Shown: positions 1-9,893 of the stretch, in pieces
Numbering within the stretch: position 1 is the first letter of the stretch
Layout: each line of letters starts with the position of its first letter
Origin: Zetaproteobacteria bacterium CG_4_9_14_3_um_filter_54_145
Lineage (GTDB): Bacteria > Pseudomonadota > Zetaproteobacteria > Mariprofundales > Mariprofundaceae
Direction: 5' to 3'
NCBI GenBank assembly: GCA_002791575.1
Contig: PFXI01000073.1
Coordinates: 1-64,000 of the forward strand
Length of the DNA stretch: 64,000 bases
Notes under the pieces: model-generated
Told to the model about the DNA's origin: nothing
Database searches by the model: none
What the model saw: the letters and a program-made list of their open reading frames with translations, nothing else
Made by a program: the position numbers and the translations under genes

Positions 1-108
1 TTTACCCTACCAGACAGGGAGATTCCTTTCGCCTCTTATGCGAGGCTTAAATCAATTGGTTTGAATAGTTTTGCAAGAGGCTCTTATAGACCACGATTTC
101 GAATTTGA
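1..108 (+). CDS. Possible C-terminal end of a CDS truncated by the window start (…FASYARLKSIGLNSFARGSYRPRFRI*)
   Basis: Open frame 1 from base 1 to TGA at 106-108; no recognised family. Confidence 0.2.
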   Translation, partial: FTLPDREIPFASYARLKSIGLNSFARGSYRPRFRI

Positions 109-145
109 ATAGAAAAAAATATAGCGTTTTGGACTACTCTGGTAT

Positions 146-290
146 TACCCCTAAAACAGTAGACACAAATTTAGCTCCCAGGTGTAGTGAGATGAGTGGT
201 GTTTATGCGGCGGAGATTTACGAAAGCATTTAAGATCGAAGAGTAGCTGGGTCGAGTAACCGGATCAGGCTTGACTGTTTGACATAAAAA
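146..290 (+). mobile_element. IS3-family insertion sequence remnant (left end plus decayed orfA start)
   Basis: Frame from ATG at 205 reads MRRRFTKAFKIEE*LGRVTGSGLTV*, resembling the IS3 OrfA N-terminus (RRxFTxEFKxEAVxLVTxSGLTV) with stop codons; preceded by CCTAAAACAGTAGACACAAATTT, like IS3-family termini. Confidence 0.5.
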
Positions 291-412
291 CAGCGTCGAA
301 AGCAAAAAATGGCAAATGATAATATACACTCCCTGAGTCGCTATCACTCAAGAAGAAAAGACTGCTAGCACTTCCTTATAGCCTCGGTCGTGACTGCTGC
401 GGCGACAGGTGG

Positions 413-1474
413 CTATAGTCGGCTGGAGCGCTGCCGGAGCAGGTGATCGGCCAGTACCAGTGCCAGCTGCGCCTCGGCAATCGGCACCGCACGAATGCCG
501 ACACAGGGATCATGCCGCCCCTTGGTAACAATATCTGTTTCATTGCCGTGGATATCCACCGTCGGTCGCGACTTCAGAATCGATGAGGTGGGCTTGAGCG
601 CCATGCGTGCGCGCACGGTATCGCCATTGGAGATACCGCCCAGAATACCGCCGGCATGGTTGCTGGTGAATCCGCTGGCGCGCATGCTGTCGCCAAACTG
701 CGAGCCGCGGGCTTCGATACAGGCAAAACCGTCACCGATCTCGACAGCCTTGACGGCCGGAATATTCATCAGCGCCTTGGCGATATCGGCATCCAGTCGA
801 TCGAATACCGGCTCGCCGAGCCCGGGAATCATGCCGTGCGCTTCCACGGTCACAGCTGCACCGATCGAGTCGCCCTCTTTGCGCAGGCCGTCCATAAAGG
901 CAGCCATGGCTACAGCGGCTTCGGCATCGGGACAGAAAAACGGGTTGTTGGCAATCTCTGCGGCATCAAAGCGCGCAGGGTCAACCCTGACCGGGCCTAT
1001 CTGATCCACCCAACCGATCACCGAAATATCGCTTGCAGCCAGAAACTTTCTGGCAATGGCACCTGCGGCCACACGCATGGCTGTCTCACGGGCAGATGAG
1101 CGGCCACCGCCGCGATAATCGCGCCGGCCATACTTTTCAAAATAGGTAAAATCGGCATGACCCGGACGGAATTTATCCTTGATCTCGGAGTAGTCCTTGC
1201 TGCGCTGATCGGTGTTGCGGATCAGCAAACCGATCGGACAACCGGTGGTCACCCCTTCAAATACGCCGGAGAGAATTTCAACCTCATCCGATTCGCGTCG
1301 CTGGGTTGTATATTTCGACTGTCCCGGTTTGCGCCGGTCCAGGTCCGGCTGAATATCGGCCTCGCTTAAGGCAAGGCCTGCCGGGCAGCCGTCGACAATG
1401 GCCACCAGCGCCGCACCGTGCGACTCCCCTGCTGTTGAAACGCGGAATATCTGACCGCTGCTAGAGCCTGGCAC
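413..1474 (-). CDS. aroC: Chorismate synthase
   Basis: [35 protein letters not shown] and [14 protein letters not shown] motifs; full length. Confidence 0.97.
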   Translation of the reverse strand: MPGSSSGQIFRVSTAGESHGAALVAIVDGCPAGLALSEADIQPDLDRRKPGQSKYTTQRRESDEVEILSGVFEGVTTGCPIGLLIRNTDQRSKDYSEIKDKFRPGHADFTYFEKYGRRDYRGGGRSSARETAMRVAAGAIARKFLAASDISVIGWVDQIGPVRVDPARFDAAEIANNPFFCPDAEAAVAMAAFMDGLRKEGDSIGAAVTVEAHGMIPGLGEPVFDRLDADIAKALMNIPAVKAVEIGDGFACIEARGSQFGDSMRASGFTSNHAGGILGGISNGDTVRARMALKPTSSILKSRPTVDIHGNETDIVTKGRHDPCVGIRAVPIAEAQLALVLADHLLRQRSSRL

Positions 1475-1477
1475 CGC

Positions 1478-2263
1478 TTACTCCGGAATACCCGGATCAC
1501 CGGCACCGACATGAAAACCGGCATCGACATAGTGCAACTCGCCACTAACACCGGATGCCATATCCGAGAGCAGATAGACGCAGGTATTACCCACCTCATC
1601 CTGGGTGACATTGCGTCCCAGCATCGAGCCGCGGGCACTCTTCTCCATCAGCTTGCGGAAATCACCGACTGCAGAGGCCGCCAGCGTACGAATCGGACCG
1701 GCCGACACGGAGTTCACGCGTATACCGTCTTTACCCAGATCCTGAGCCAGATAGCGGGTCGATGCTTCCAGCGCAGCCTTGGCCACACCCATCACATTGT
1801 AACCCGGAATAGCGCGCTCGGCACCCAGATAGCTCATGGTGATCATGCTGCCACCCGGCTTCATCATCGGCGCGGCGCGCTTGGCACAGGCAATAAATGA
1901 GTAGGCGGAGATATCCAGAGCCAGATGGAAATCTTCACGGGTCGTGGTGACAAAGCGGTTCTGCAGCGCATCCTTGTTGGCATAGGCGATCGAATGCACG
2001 ATAAAATCGAGCTCGCCCCACTGCTCTTTGACCTGCGCAAAGAAGGCATCAATGCTGGCTTCATCGGATACGTTCATCGGCGCAATAATCTCGGCACCGA
2101 CACCTTCGGCCAGCGGCCGTACACGCTTCTCCATCTGCTCACCGAGGAAATTGAATCCCAGAATCGCGCCTTCGCGTTTTGCTGCCTGCGCAACACCCCA
2201 GGCAATCGATTTATTATTGGCCACACCAAGGATCAGGCCTTTTTTTCCTTCGAGAATTCCCAC
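1478..2263 (-). CDS. fabI: Enoyl-[acyl-carrier-protein] reductase (NADH)
   Basis: MGILEGKKGLILGVANNKSIAWGVAQ; SYLGAERAIPGYNVMGVAKAALE; RVNSVSAGPIRTLAASAV. Confidence 0.97.
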   Translation of the reverse strand: MGILEGKKGLILGVANNKSIAWGVAQAAKREGAILGFNFLGEQMEKRVRPLAEGVGAEIIAPMNVSDEASIDAFFAQVKEQWGELDFIVHSIAYANKDALQNRFVTTTREDFHLALDISAYSFIACAKRAAPMMKPGGSMITMSYLGAERAIPGYNVMGVAKAALEASTRYLAQDLGKDGIRVNSVSAGPIRTLAASAVGDFRKLMEKSARGSMLGRNVTQDEVGNTCVYLLSDMASGVSGELHYVDAGFHVGAGDPGIPE

Positions 2264-2302
2264 CGCGTACTCCCAGTATTGTTTCTATAGCGGCAAAGAA
2301 TA

Positions 2303-4198
2303 TCAGCCGCGCCGCAAAAGCGCACCTAAATGCCGTTTCAGCTCCCGCCTGTGCCAGGGAGATGCTGTACCAAAGGCCTGCATCTCCCACTGGCGCACAA
2401 ACTGCGTCCAGCGCTCCGGTTTTATGCCATCCGGCACGGGCAGTGTCCTGAGCGGCTGATGCGGCAGGCGGTATACGCCGCGCTGCTTCAGCCAGCGATC
2501 AAGCAGCGGCCAGAGCCGGCCATGCTGTCGCAGGAGATTCTGAAATCTTTTCAGGCCGCTACGATAGCAGATCCATATCAGCGGTACAGCAAGCGCGCCA
2601 CCCAGCAGCCAGAGCGCCGCCCCCTTGAGCCACTGCCACAATTGATCGACCAGCCCCGCTCTGTCGACATCACTGAACGCCAGCACATAACGATACCATG
2701 TCAGTTTCGCCGTCTCCCATAGCTGGTCCAGCGTAGGGAAACGCATGTATGACAGCTGCCAGCGTGCTGATGGCGTGGCATCCATACGTTGCCATTGCCC
2801 CTCCAGCCAGACCTCTGTCCAGCTGTGTGCATGCAGTTGCCGCAGCAGCAGAAAACCACCGGCCTGATTCCATTCACCCCGGTAGTAGCCGTTCACCACC
2901 CGCGACGGCAGCCCCAGCTCACGTGCCGCCAGCGCCAGCGTGGTTGCATACAACTCGCAGTGGCCACGCCTGTTCTGCAGAAACGACAGTAGCGGATGCG
3001 CTGCATCAACAGCCACATTCAGATCATATTGCCACCCCTTCAACTCCGTAGCGATGCGGGCCAGCCGCACTGACGCCACACCCGTTCCGCCCACGCGCTG
3101 CACCCACGCTTTTAACGGCACAGGGGTACGGGATCTGTCGCTCTCCAGTCGCCGCGGCGCTCGCATCGGCAGGCTATGAGCGTGGTGCGGCGCTATATCC
3201 ATCAACAGCCGCAGCCTGCGCTGCGGCGCCCTGACAAAGGTCATGGCGCCGGTATCATCGATGCGCACACTTTGCGGCAGATCGTCCAGATACAGCAAAC
3301 CATCCGGCCAGAGGATGTAGCCATGATCACTGGCCTCCCGATATACCGCGACATGCATACCGTCGCCGGCGGCGAACCGGATATCCCCCGCCTGCTGGCG
3401 AAAGCGTCCGCTACCCCCTTTTTGCCAGCCTTTACCGGTAAATTGCGACAGCGTTGCCCCCCGCCAGTAACGCCCCGCAACCAGACGGCGGAACTGAGCC
3501 GGCTCATACGTTGACCCGGCCAATTCAATGCGCATCACCACACTTGTATCCAGCTCGCGGGCAAAATCACCCAGCCGCACCGAATCGGAAAAACCGCTGG
3601 TCTCCATACGCGGCTGCATGGCTGACAACAGGGTGTGAAACTCAAAACGCGGCATAGCCACAAACAGTGTGACAGCCAGTGCGATCACCAGCAGCACGGC
3701 AGGCAGATCCTGCCTGATCTCTGCCGCAGGCAGGTCACCACCCGGCCAGCCCAGTCCGTAGAGGCAGGCGGCAGCCCGCCAGAGAAACCACGCCATCGCC
3801 AACAGCGGCAGCGCATAAAACATCGTATCGGTCAGTACCGCTGCCGCCAGCAGCAGGAAGAGCCCCACCAGCATGCGGTGCAGATGATTACGTGCGGTAG
3901 CCGCCTCCACCACAACAGCAAAGGCCAGAATCAGCAGGAAGTCGGTAAAGGCAATGACCAGCGCCCGACCAAGCAGCACCTCCGCAACCACCCAGATAAA
4001 TCCGAGCCAGCCGACCAGACTGGCCTGCATCTCGCTAAGCGCGAATGACGGGCCGCGCCATAATCTGAGCAGTGCCGCACAGACAGGCAGGCTCCAGTAG
4101 AGCGGGCTGACAAAATCGGAGAGGGCCAGTGAGGCGATGCCGCACAGCAGCACGGCCAGCGTCAACCGCTCTGCACGCAGTCCCGTGACACCGGCCAC
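2303..4198 (-). CDS. TgpA-like membrane transglutaminase (DUF3488 + transglutaminase core)
   Basis: N-terminal TM segments; RRGHCELYATTLALAARELGLPSRVVNGY…HAHSWTEVWLEGQWQRMDATP catalytic Cys/His/Asp core. Confidence 0.9.
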   Translation of the reverse strand: MAGVTGLRAERLTLAVLLCGIASLALSDFVSPLYWSLPVCAALLRLWRGPSFALSEMQASLVGWLGFIWVVAEVLLGRALVIAFTDFLLILAFAVVVEAATARNHLHRMLVGLFLLLAAAVLTDTMFYALPLLAMAWFLWRAAACLYGLGWPGGDLPAAEIRQDLPAVLLVIALAVTLFVAMPRFEFHTLLSAMQPRMETSGFSDSVRLGDFARELDTSVVMRIELAGSTYEPAQFRRLVAGRYWRGATLSQFTGKGWQKGGSGRFRQQAGDIRFAAGDGMHVAVYREASDHGYILWPDGLLYLDDLPQSVRIDDTGAMTFVRAPQRRLRLLMDIAPHHAHSLPMRAPRRLESDRSRTPVPLKAWVQRVGGTGVASVRLARIATELKGWQYDLNVAVDAAHPLLSFLQNRRGHCELYATTLALAARELGLPSRVVNGYYRGEWNQAGGFLLLRQLHAHSWTEVWLEGQWQRMDATPSARWQLSYMRFPTLDQLWETAKLTWYRYVLAFSDVDRAGLVDQLWQWLKGAALWLLGGALAVPLIWICYRSGLKRFQNLLRQHGRLWPLLDRWLKQRGVYRLPHQPLRTLPVPDGIKPERWTQFVRQWEMQAFGTASPWHRRELKRHLGALLRRG

Positions 4199-4199
4199 C

Positions 4200-5231
4200 T
4201 CAATCAGCCCCGATCAGACTCAACAGCAGGCCGTCACGACCGGCCGGCGGCTGTAGCGCCGGTTCTGCACCGGCGATCGCTCTTAATGCCGACTGATACT
4301 CTACAGCATCAGCCAGATCAAAATGCCGAGCACCAAGGATCAGTTCAGCAGGCTGCCTTATGGCCCCGGCATCTTCGTGCTCACCATGCTGTTTCACCCA
4401 GTACCACGCCTGCCCGATCAGCTGCTCAAAAGCACTGTAAGGCAGACCGGACGGCCTGCGCAGGTCCACGCGCAGGCACGCTTTCGCCTGCAAGTCACCT
4501 GCCGCACCGAAGCGTTTTACCGCCCATGTATGCGTCGTCTCACCCTGCGCCTTGCGCCAGTGAATACGGCTGGGGCTATCGCCCGCCACGTAGGCGCGCA
4601 AATCGTGCCACTCGTCACCGCTGAAGCTGCCCGCCTCATTACCACTGCTATCCATGCGCAGGAAGAGCACCGGAACCGGCAGCACTACGACCTCCATGGC
4701 GACCGATCGCGTGCAACAGAGCAGAAACAGACCCAACGGTGCAGTAGTGCTCAGCAGCAGCTCGCGCGCGCTAAACAGACCGCGCTGCTCCACTCTCAGT
4801 CGGCCATCCCAGCGCAGTTCACGACCGTGGCAGCGCGCACTCAGCTGCAGCGACGCATCACCGACAGCACAAGCCACCGCCACCACACCGGAACAGACTG
4901 CAGGCAGCGGCATGGTTTGATACAGCACCCTTGTTTCACCTGCCTGCAGCATGGGCAGCACGGGCATGGGCAGCCGGCGCAACAGATAGCTCCCCTGCAG
5001 CAGCGCCGCCAGCATCAACGACAACAGCATGGCGCCACAGAGATAGAGCAGATTATTTCCCGAATAGAGTGCCGCAGCCCATACGCCGGACAAGCCGGCA
5101 ACAAAGATGATGCCCGGACGCGTGAAGCCGAGCCGCCAGCCCGGTGCAAGCGGCAGACGCAGGCGCACCACGCGATCGAGCAGGCTGAGCAACCATGCCG
5201 GCAGTTTCAGATCGGCCGGATCATACGCCAT
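4200..5231 (-). CDS. DUF58 domain protein
   Basis: LRAYVAGDSPSRIHWRKAQGE motif; N-terminal TM helices; sits between MoxR and TgpA genes. Confidence 0.85.
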   Translation of the reverse strand: MAYDPADLKLPAWLLSLLDRVVRLRLPLAPGWRLGFTRPGIIFVAGLSGVWAAALYSGNNLLYLCGAMLLSLMLAALLQGSYLLRRLPMPVLPMLQAGETRVLYQTMPLPAVCSGVVAVACAVGDASLQLSARCHGRELRWDGRLRVEQRGLFSARELLLSTTAPLGLFLLCCTRSVAMEVVVLPVPVLFLRMDSSGNEAGSFSGDEWHDLRAYVAGDSPSRIHWRKAQGETTHTWAVKRFGAAGDLQAKACLRVDLRRPSGLPYSAFEQLIGQAWYWVKQHGEHEDAGAIRQPAELILGARHFDLADAVEYQSALRAIAGAEPALQPPAGRDGLLLSLIGAD

Positions 5232-5276
5232 TTAATGCACCCGCTTGCCGGAAACCTGTCTGCAGGCACTCAGCCA

Positions 5277-6191
5277 TCAGGCCGGCACAGGCACATGCTC
5301 CAGCAGTGCCTGCAGCGCTTGCTCCGCATCACCGGCAGCCCGCACGCGGTGGGCCAGACACGGTAACCAGACTGCCTGCACATCGGCCGCTGTGACATAA
5401 TCCGCACCATCCAGCCATGCATGGGCTCGTGCAGCCTGCAGCAGGTCACGCCCGGCGCGCGGTGAGATACCATGCTGCAACCACTCCCCATTGCGGCTGA
5501 TCGCCAGCAACGCCAGCACATAATCGAGCAGCAGATCGCTCACCGTCATCAAAGCCAGCTGCGCCCGCACAGCCTGCACATCCGCCCATGTCGCCACCGG
5601 TTTCAAGCCCGGCAGCCTTGCCTGCCCTACTGCGCCCAACAGCACCTCGCGCTCGGCCAGCCGGTCCGGATAACCGATGGAGATACGCATGAAGAAACGA
5701 TCGAGTTGTGACTCCGGCAACGGGAAGGTGCCCCTGTGCTCGCTCGGGTTCTGCGTGGCAATGACAAAAAACGGGTCGGGCAACCGCCTTGTTTGCCGCT
5801 CAATGCTGACCTGCCCTTCCGCCATCGCCTCAAGCAACGCCGACTGCGCCCTGGGTGTGGCCCGATTAATCTCATCTGCCAGCACAACATGGTGAAAAAT
5901 CACCCCCGGATGAAAGACAAAGCGTCTGTCAGCCGGATCAAAAATCTCCACCCCGATAATATCGGCCGGCAACATATCGGCAGTGAACTGGATACGCCCG
6001 AAGGAGCTGTCCAGGCTGGCCGCCAGCGCATGCGCCAGCGTCGTTTTGCCTACGCCCGGCACATCCTCAATCAACAGGTGGCCACCGGAGAGCAGTGTTA
6101 CCATCAGCTGCCTGATGGCCGTCTCCTTGCCCGCCAGAATCCCGGCAAGCTGCTCTCTTAATTCATCCATCACCTGATATGCGTGATTCAT
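5277..6191 (-). CDS. MoxR-family AAA ATPase
   Basis: GHLLIEDVPGVGKTTLAHALA Walker A; VVLADEINRATPRAQSALLEAMAEGQVS. Confidence 0.95.
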   Translation of the reverse strand: MNHAYQVMDELREQLAGILAGKETAIRQLMVTLLSGGHLLIEDVPGVGKTTLAHALAASLDSSFGRIQFTADMLPADIIGVEIFDPADRRFVFHPGVIFHHVVLADEINRATPRAQSALLEAMAEGQVSIERQTRRLPDPFFVIATQNPSEHRGTFPLPESQLDRFFMRISIGYPDRLAEREVLLGAVGQARLPGLKPVATWADVQAVRAQLALMTVSDLLLDYVLALLAISRNGEWLQHGISPRAGRDLLQAARAHAWLDGADYVTAADVQAVWLPCLAHRVRAAGDAEQALQALLEHVPVPA

Positions 6192-6577
6192 TTTTCCGCC
6201 TCCGCACGAGCCGACTCGATCTCTTCCATTTCGGCATCGGAAAATCCAAAATAGTGGCCGACCTCATGGATCAGCACATCGGCAATACAGTCGCCGACCG
6301 GCTCGTCCGTTTGCCGAGACATGCATAAAATCGGTTCCCGGTAGAGGCGAATCATATCCGGCAGGCTGCCGCCACCGCCACCCTCCCGCACGGTCAGCGG
6401 GTGCCCCTCATAGAGCCCGAGCAGATCATAGGGAGAGTCCAGCTGCATACTGCGCATCACCTCGACATCGGCACGATCCTCGACAACGATCACCACATTT
6501 TCCATGGCCAGCCGGAAGCGCTCCGGCAGTGCGTTCAAGGCCTGCTCGGCCAGATTCTGGAACTGATCAGCATTCAT
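6188..6577 (-). CDS. Zincin-like metallopeptidase family protein
   Basis: VLIHEVGHYFGFSDAEME (HExxH-like); 4-nt overlap with MoxR gene. Confidence 0.8.
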   Translation of the reverse strand: MNADQFQNLAEQALNALPERFRLAMENVVIVVEDRADVEVMRSMQLDSPYDLLGLYEGHPLTVREGGGGGSLPDMIRLYREPILCMSRQTDEPVGDCIADVLIHEVGHYFGFSDAEMEEIESARAEAEK

Positions 6578-6707
6578 GCAGCCAGCCTAGCAGAAGATCG
6601 TCACCCATCGGTAGCGCAATTGCACCATCAGTTGTGAGCCGCATCACTTTTCCACCGCCGGCATGACAGCAGTATCGCTGCCATTCAATGTGCGCAAGGA
6701 GAACTGT

Positions 6708-6854
6708 ATGCCCGAGTTAAACAGCCAATACAAGATGGACCCGTTCGAAAAAACGGCCGCGCTCCCGTCGGCCACGCAAATGAAGTTCTGGTTGTTTTCA
6801 GGCATCGCCATGGCCCTGTTCGCCATGCTGGTCGGGCTGATATTTACAGGCTAA
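6708..6854 (+). CDS. Small single-TM protein (48 aa)
   Basis: MPELNSQYKMDPFEKTAALPSATQMKFWLFSGIAMALFAMLVGLIFTG; AAGGAGAA ribosome-binding site just upstream; one hydrophobic helix. Confidence 0.45.
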   Translation: MPELNSQYKMDPFEKTAALPSATQMKFWLFSGIAMALFAMLVGLIFTG

Positions 6855-7723
6855 AGCAGAGCCTGCATACCCGCTCTGAAATCAGGGTATTTCAGCTTAG
6901 CCAGCAACTCGCGATGCAGCAGCCGGTTTGAAATGCGTTTGTTATCGCGAAAGAAATCCAGCATGGCAGCCGAGAGCTGCAACTCGCCCTCTTCTTCACT
7001 CAATATCACCGGTGCCGGCGCCCCGATCATGCGCGCCAGCTGACTCGCATAATCGGCATGCGGCAGCGGCATATCATCAGCCAGATTGACAATACGCCCG
7101 CTACGGGGGCTGGCCATGGCAGCGATCACGGCCGCGACAATATCATCCACATGAATGCGGCTGGCGTAATGCTCGGGCTGCCACTGCACAGCCTTGTAAC
7201 CGCCTGCCCTCAATCGTTCCAGAATATTGCGCTTTGGTCCGTAAATACCGGCAATCCTGAATACCTCTGCCGGCAGCCCCGACCCCAGCCAGGCTGACTC
7301 GGCACGCAAACGCTCAATCCCCCGCGCACTGCCCGGCCGGCAGGCAAACGACTCATCCACCCATGCGCCACCTGCATCACCATACACCCCTGTCGTGGAG
7401 AGATAACCGGCCCAGCGCAGAGCGGGCAAACGCCCCGCCAGCACCGGTACCCAGTCAGGCTGCCCTGCCTGCATGCCCGACGCATCCCGCACCAGCGGTA
7501 TGGAATCCAGAAGCAAATCAACAGAGGACAGCAGCGCATTGGGCAGCGCCAGAGGCGACTCAGCCACCACGGCCTCCATACCCTGTGCGCCGAGCGCCTG
7601 CGCGCGCTGCTCATCGCGTGTTGTGCCGATCACCCGCATACCCTGACTCAGGCATGCCGCAGCCACCCGCTCCCCGACATAACCGCAACCGAGAATCAGT
7701 ATACTCTCTCTATCTCTGCTCAT
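6851..7723 (-). CDS. NAD(P)-dependent epimerase/dehydratase (SDR, YeeZ-like)
   Basis: ILILGCGYVGERVAAACLSQGMRVIGTTR Rossmann motif; YLSTTGVYGD. Confidence 0.85.
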   Translation of the reverse strand: MSRDRESILILGCGYVGERVAAACLSQGMRVIGTTRDEQRAQALGAQGMEAVVAESPLALPNALLSSVDLLLDSIPLVRDASGMQAGQPDWVPVLAGRLPALRWAGYLSTTGVYGDAGGAWVDESFACRPGSARGIERLRAESAWLGSGLPAEVFRIAGIYGPKRNILERLRAGGYKAVQWQPEHYASRIHVDDIVAAVIAAMASPRSGRIVNLADDMPLPHADYASQLARMIGAPAPVILSEEEGELQLSAAMLDFFRDNKRISNRLLHRELLAKLKYPDFRAGMQALL

Positions 7724-7853
7724 TGCCTGAGACTAGCCGGCATGGCAAAAACAGCAATCCGGACCGCCAGATTACGGGCCATGAATGGCATGACACAGAT
7801 AAACGACGGGTATAGAGTGTTCCCGGATTCACTTACATAGTGAGGAACAGACC

Positions 7854-8273
7854 ATGAAAATAACTTCTGGTATCAAAAGAACCGTTGCAACGATTGACGA
7901 GCATCACAGCGTACTGGATGCCGCCAAACTGATGACGGAGAACTATATCGGCTCAGTCGTCGTCACCAGCCATTCACAGATCGTAGGTATTTTCACCGAA
8001 CGCGAATTGATGATGCGGGTCGTCGGCAAGGATCGGGATCCCGATACGGTCAGGATCAGGGACGTGATGCATACCGATCAACTCAAAATAAGTCCGGACG
8101 CCACCTGCGAAGAGGCTCTGCAACTGATGGAAGAGAAGCGGTGTCGCCATCTGCTGGTCTTCGACGATGATGAGTTCATCGGGCTGATCTCACTGCGGGA
8201 CATCGTCGTGCTCAACCTGCAGGAGAAGGATGACCTGATCACCCAGCTCGAAGGCTATATCGCCGCCACCTAA
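7854..8273 (+). CDS. CBS-domain pair protein
   Basis: Two CBS repeats (VLDAAKLMTENYIGSVVV…GIFTERELM; CEEALQLMEEKRCRHLLVFDDDEFIGLISLRDIV). Confidence 0.9.
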   Translation: MKITSGIKRTVATIDEHHSVLDAAKLMTENYIGSVVVTSHSQIVGIFTERELMMRVVGKDRDPDTVRIRDVMHTDQLKISPDATCEEALQLMEEKRCRHLLVFDDDEFIGLISLRDIVVLNLQEKDDLITQLEGYIAAT

Positions 8274-8479
8274 GGCGCGTTTCATACCCGCACTTCATCT
8301 GTTTTTAACCGGCATGTGCAGAGTGTTTTCGGATTATCTATATCCATCTGCGTAAGATGGTTGAAACAAACCACATATGGCACAGGTATGCGCCTGTGCT
8401 GATCCATGTCGCGAAGGTCAATAAAACATGCAACACAAACATGACATAGCCATTTCCACTGACACCCCGGGGTATCGGC

Positions 8480-8821
8480 ATGCATGAAATGTCCCTGTGC
8501 GAAGGCGTGGTACAACTGATCGAAGAGCAGGCCACCGTGCAGCAATTCACCAGCGTGAAAACGGTACGGCTGGAAATCGGAGCACTGGCGGGTGTAGAAA
8601 CAGAGGCCATGCGCTTCAGCTTTGATGCTGTTGCCAGAGGCACGATTGCCGATGGTGCCCGACTGGAAATTATCGATATTGCCGGCCGGGCCACCTGCCC
8701 CGCCTGCACGCGCACGGTAGATATATGCGCCCGCTTTGATGGCTGCCCAGCATGCGGCCACTACCCGCTGGAGCTGATAGCCGGCGACGAAATGCGGATC
8801 AAGGAACTGGAGGTTCAATAA
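8480..8821 (+). CDS. hypA: Hydrogenase maturation nickel chaperone HypA
   Basis: [16 protein letters not shown]; Zn motif [21 protein letters not shown]. Confidence 0.95.
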   Translation: MHEMSLCEGVVQLIEEQATVQQFTSVKTVRLEIGALAGVETEAMRFSFDAVARGTIADGARLEIIDIAGRATCPACTRTVDICARFDGCPACGHYPLELIAGDEMRIKELEVQ

Positions 8822-9654
8822 TGTGCACAACATGCGGTTGCGCTGAGGGCGATACAAAAATCGAGGGGCATGGACACAGCCACGATCATGATCATCACCA
8901 CGACCATCATGACCACGCCGAACACGGGCAAAGCCATCACGCGTCACATGCGCCCGGCCTGAGCCAGTCACGCATTCTGCGTATCGAGCAGGATATTCTG
9001 AGCAAAAACAATGCCTATGCAGCAGAGAACAGGCGTCAGTTCAGCCGCCGCGGCATGCTGGTGCTGAACCTGGTATCCAGTCCCGGCTCCGGCAAAACCA
9101 CGCTGCTCACCCGCACGCTGACTGATCTTAAACATGAACTGCCCATGGCCGTGATCGAGGGGGACCAGCAGACCCTGCTCGATGCCGAGCGCATCCGCGC
9201 CACCGGTGCCCACGCCATCCAGATCAATACCGGCAAAGGCTGTCATCTGGATGCCCATATGGTCGGCCATGCACTGGAGAGCCTGCAAACCGAGGATAGG
9301 AGCGTGCTGTTTATCGAGAACGTCGGCAATCTGGTCTGCCCCGCCTCCTTCGATCTCGGTGAAGCGCACAAGGTCGTCATTCTGTCGGTCACCGAAGGCG
9401 AGGATAAGCCGCTTAAATATCCCGATATGTTCCATGCAGCAGACCTGATGCTGCTCAACAAAACAGACCTGCTGCCGCACCTGCAGTTTGATGTCGATCA
9501 GTGCATTGCGAACGCCCGGCGGGTAAACCCCGGCATCAAGGTGCTACAGCTCTCCGCCACAACAGGCGAAGGTATGGCGCAGTGGTACCAGTGGCTGCAG
9601 GCAACGCGCGCAGTCACGCTGATCGGACATGTTGCAACAGCTGCTGGAGAATAA
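8821..9654 (+). CDS. hypB: Hydrogenase nickel-incorporation GTPase HypB
   Basis: MCTTCGC N-terminus, His-rich stretch [36 protein letters not shown]-loop. Confidence 0.96.
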   Translation: MCTTCGCAEGDTKIEGHGHSHDHDHHHDHHDHAEHGQSHHASHAPGLSQSRILRIEQDILSKNNAYAAENRRQFSRRGMLVLNLVSSPGSGKTTLLTRTLTDLKHELPMAVIEGDQQTLLDAERIRATGAHAIQINTGKGCHLDAHMVGHALESLQTEDRSVLFIENVGNLVCPASFDLGEAHKVVILSVTEGEDKPLKYPDMFHAADLMLLNKTDLLPHLQFDVDQCIANARRVNPGIKVLQLSATTGEGMAQWYQWLQATRAVTLIGHVATAAGE

Positions 9655-9659
9655 ATCGT

Positions 9660-9893
9660 ATGTGTCTTGCAGTTCCGGCCAGGGTCGAATCCCTGGATAC
9701 AGCCGCAGCAACGGCCATGATCGATCTCGACGGCATCCGCAAGGAGGTCTCCACCCAACTGCTCGATGAGGTCGCTGTAGGCGACTACGTTCTGGTGCAT
9801 GTGGGCTTCGCGCTCGAACGCATCGATGCCGTGGAAGCAGCAAAAACCCTGGCCCTGTTTGCCGAATTGCGCGCCCGGGATGCCGACAGATGA
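9660..9893 (+). CDS. hypC: Hydrogenase maturation factor HypC
   Basis: MCLAVPARVESLD N-terminus; ATG at 9660. Confidence 0.94.
   Translation: MCLAVPARVESLDTAAATAMIDLDGIRKEVSTQLLDEVAVGDYVLVHVGFALERIDAVEAAKTLALFAELRARDADR

Noticed and set aside
4323-5366. 347-aa plus-strand ORF opposite the DUF58 gene
   Set aside because: Shadow ORF opposite a confidently assigned gene; Gln/His/Arg-rich with no family.
8378-8391. Possible sigma-54 promoter TGGCACAGGTATGC upstream of hypA
   Set aside because: The GG-to-GC spacing is one base too short for a functional -24/-12 element.
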